This document shows positions 63,449 to 64,000 of a stretch of DNA of 64,000 nt, in pieces. Position 1 is the first letter of the stretch; each line of letters opens with the position of its first letter. Location of the stretch: the NCBI GenBank assembly GCA_004431415.1, contig QPMI01000534.1:124001-188000 (forward strand), written 5' to 3'. The translations under genes were made by a program, and so were the position numbers. The notes under the pieces are model-generated. The model saw only the letters and a list, made by a program, of their open reading frames with translations. It was not told the origin of the DNA and searched no databases. The stretch is from Cyanophora paradoxa (Eukaryota > Glaucocystophyceae > Cyanophorales > Cyanophoraceae).

Positions 63449-64000
63449 ATGACCGAAGATACCGATCCATCCTCGAATTCGGAGGCTCCGCTCGAACAAC
63501 GGAGGCGCCGGCTTGAGCGGCACCCAGCTGATCCTTTCCCCTTCACGTACGTCGTGCGCGAGGGCGTGGATAGGAGCCTGATCACAGCGCTCGCGCTGGA
63601 GAGTCCTCTGCGCGGCATCGCGCCCGTCCTTGAGGCGAGCGAGGCCGCGGTCGCCTGCTTCGAGCTCCTACACACGAACTTCAATGAGTGCGCACGCGAC
63701 GCAGGTATGCACTTGACCCAGCTCCCGGCTATCGGCTCGCGCCGGCGTGCTGATCTTGACGCGTTGCAGGCACGTCCCGAGCGGAGGCGCGGCTTGCAAT
63801 CGAGCGGGAGCAGATCAGCATCGAGGATCTGAAGCTGCTGCTCGACCTCGGCTCGGGGGCGGCGGCGGAGGACGACGGGGCGCTGGTGGCGCGGCTCGTC
63901 GACATGGGCCTCGGCCTCGACGAGCTCTTCGCCCTCCTCAAGGCGCGTGCCCCGCATCTCGAACGCCCCGCGCTTGCACTGCGGCAGGTCCGCCTCGGCT
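63449..64000 (+). CDS. Uncharacterised protein, 3' end outside window
   Basis: Start MTEDTDPSSNSEAPLEQRRR, continuing FPFTYVVREGVDRSLITALA and FELLHTNFNECARDA. An intron with donor GTATGC (63705 to about 63769) leads to GTSRAEARLAIEREQISIED, LKLLLDLGSGAAAEDDGALV and ARLVDMGLGLDELFALLKAR, running to the window edge. The pattern is helical; no family recognised. Divergent from ASCC1. Confidence 0.6.

Overview
This is a GC-rich nuclear segment from a unicellular eukaryote. It holds about 19 genes, nearly all split by short introns of about 45-330 nt. Evidence for a eukaryotic nucleus is the dense introns, a nuclear-type tRNA-Pro(AGG), and families such as ASCC1, GT90 and RING-H2/MYND zinc fingers. 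Introns are C-rich on the sense strand. Their 5' splice sites are mostly GTGCGC, GCGCGC (a GC-AG intron), GTCCGC or GTACCC instead of GTRAGT. That, the high GC and a few plausible organelle-targeted proteins suggest an alga with GC-rich introns (haptophyte-like or pelagophyte-like). This is inference; the window alone does not fix the taxon.

Layout. 1-5.7 kb (minus): a receptor-type class III nucleotide cyclase (TM, Cache-like sensor, TM, HAMP, cyclase) cut by the left edge. 6.2-7.0 kb (minus): a small acidic protein of unknown function. 7.9-18.0 kb (minus): a very large adenylyl-cyclase-like protein with two membrane blocks and two cyclase domains. It is divergently paired with a family-90 glycosyltransferase (GT90) at 18.7-21.3 kb (plus). 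21.3-27.4 kb: a segment foreign to the duplicated block, with unassigned AT-richer DNA, direct repeats, the 3' part of a plus-strand gene, a membrane/coiled-coil gene built from tandem 33-nt exons, and a Cys-rich protein gene. 27.4-38.9 kb: a second copy of the cyclase-GT90 pair. The cyclase copy lacks its C-terminal catalytic domain, and the first GT90 copy lacks its C-terminus. Both losses lie at the edges of the 21.3-27.4 kb segment.

38.9-53.1 kb: a second tandem duplication, of a divergent pair made of an uncharacterised helical protein (minus) and a Cys-motif/repeat/coiled-coil/RING-H2 protein (plus). 53.7-64 kb: single-copy genes in alternating orientation: MYND protein (minus), MscS-type channel (plus, with tRNA-Pro inside an intron), gamma-glutamyl hydrolase (minus), DnaJ-type CxxCxGxG protein (plus), ASCC1-like KH/2H-phosphoesterase protein (minus) and a truncated unknown (plus).

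The recognisable functional theme is cyclic-nucleotide signalling: three class III cyclase genes lie within 35 kb. All exon/intron structures were read by eye from frame continuity, family motifs and comparison of duplicate copies; no alignment or RNA evidence was available.
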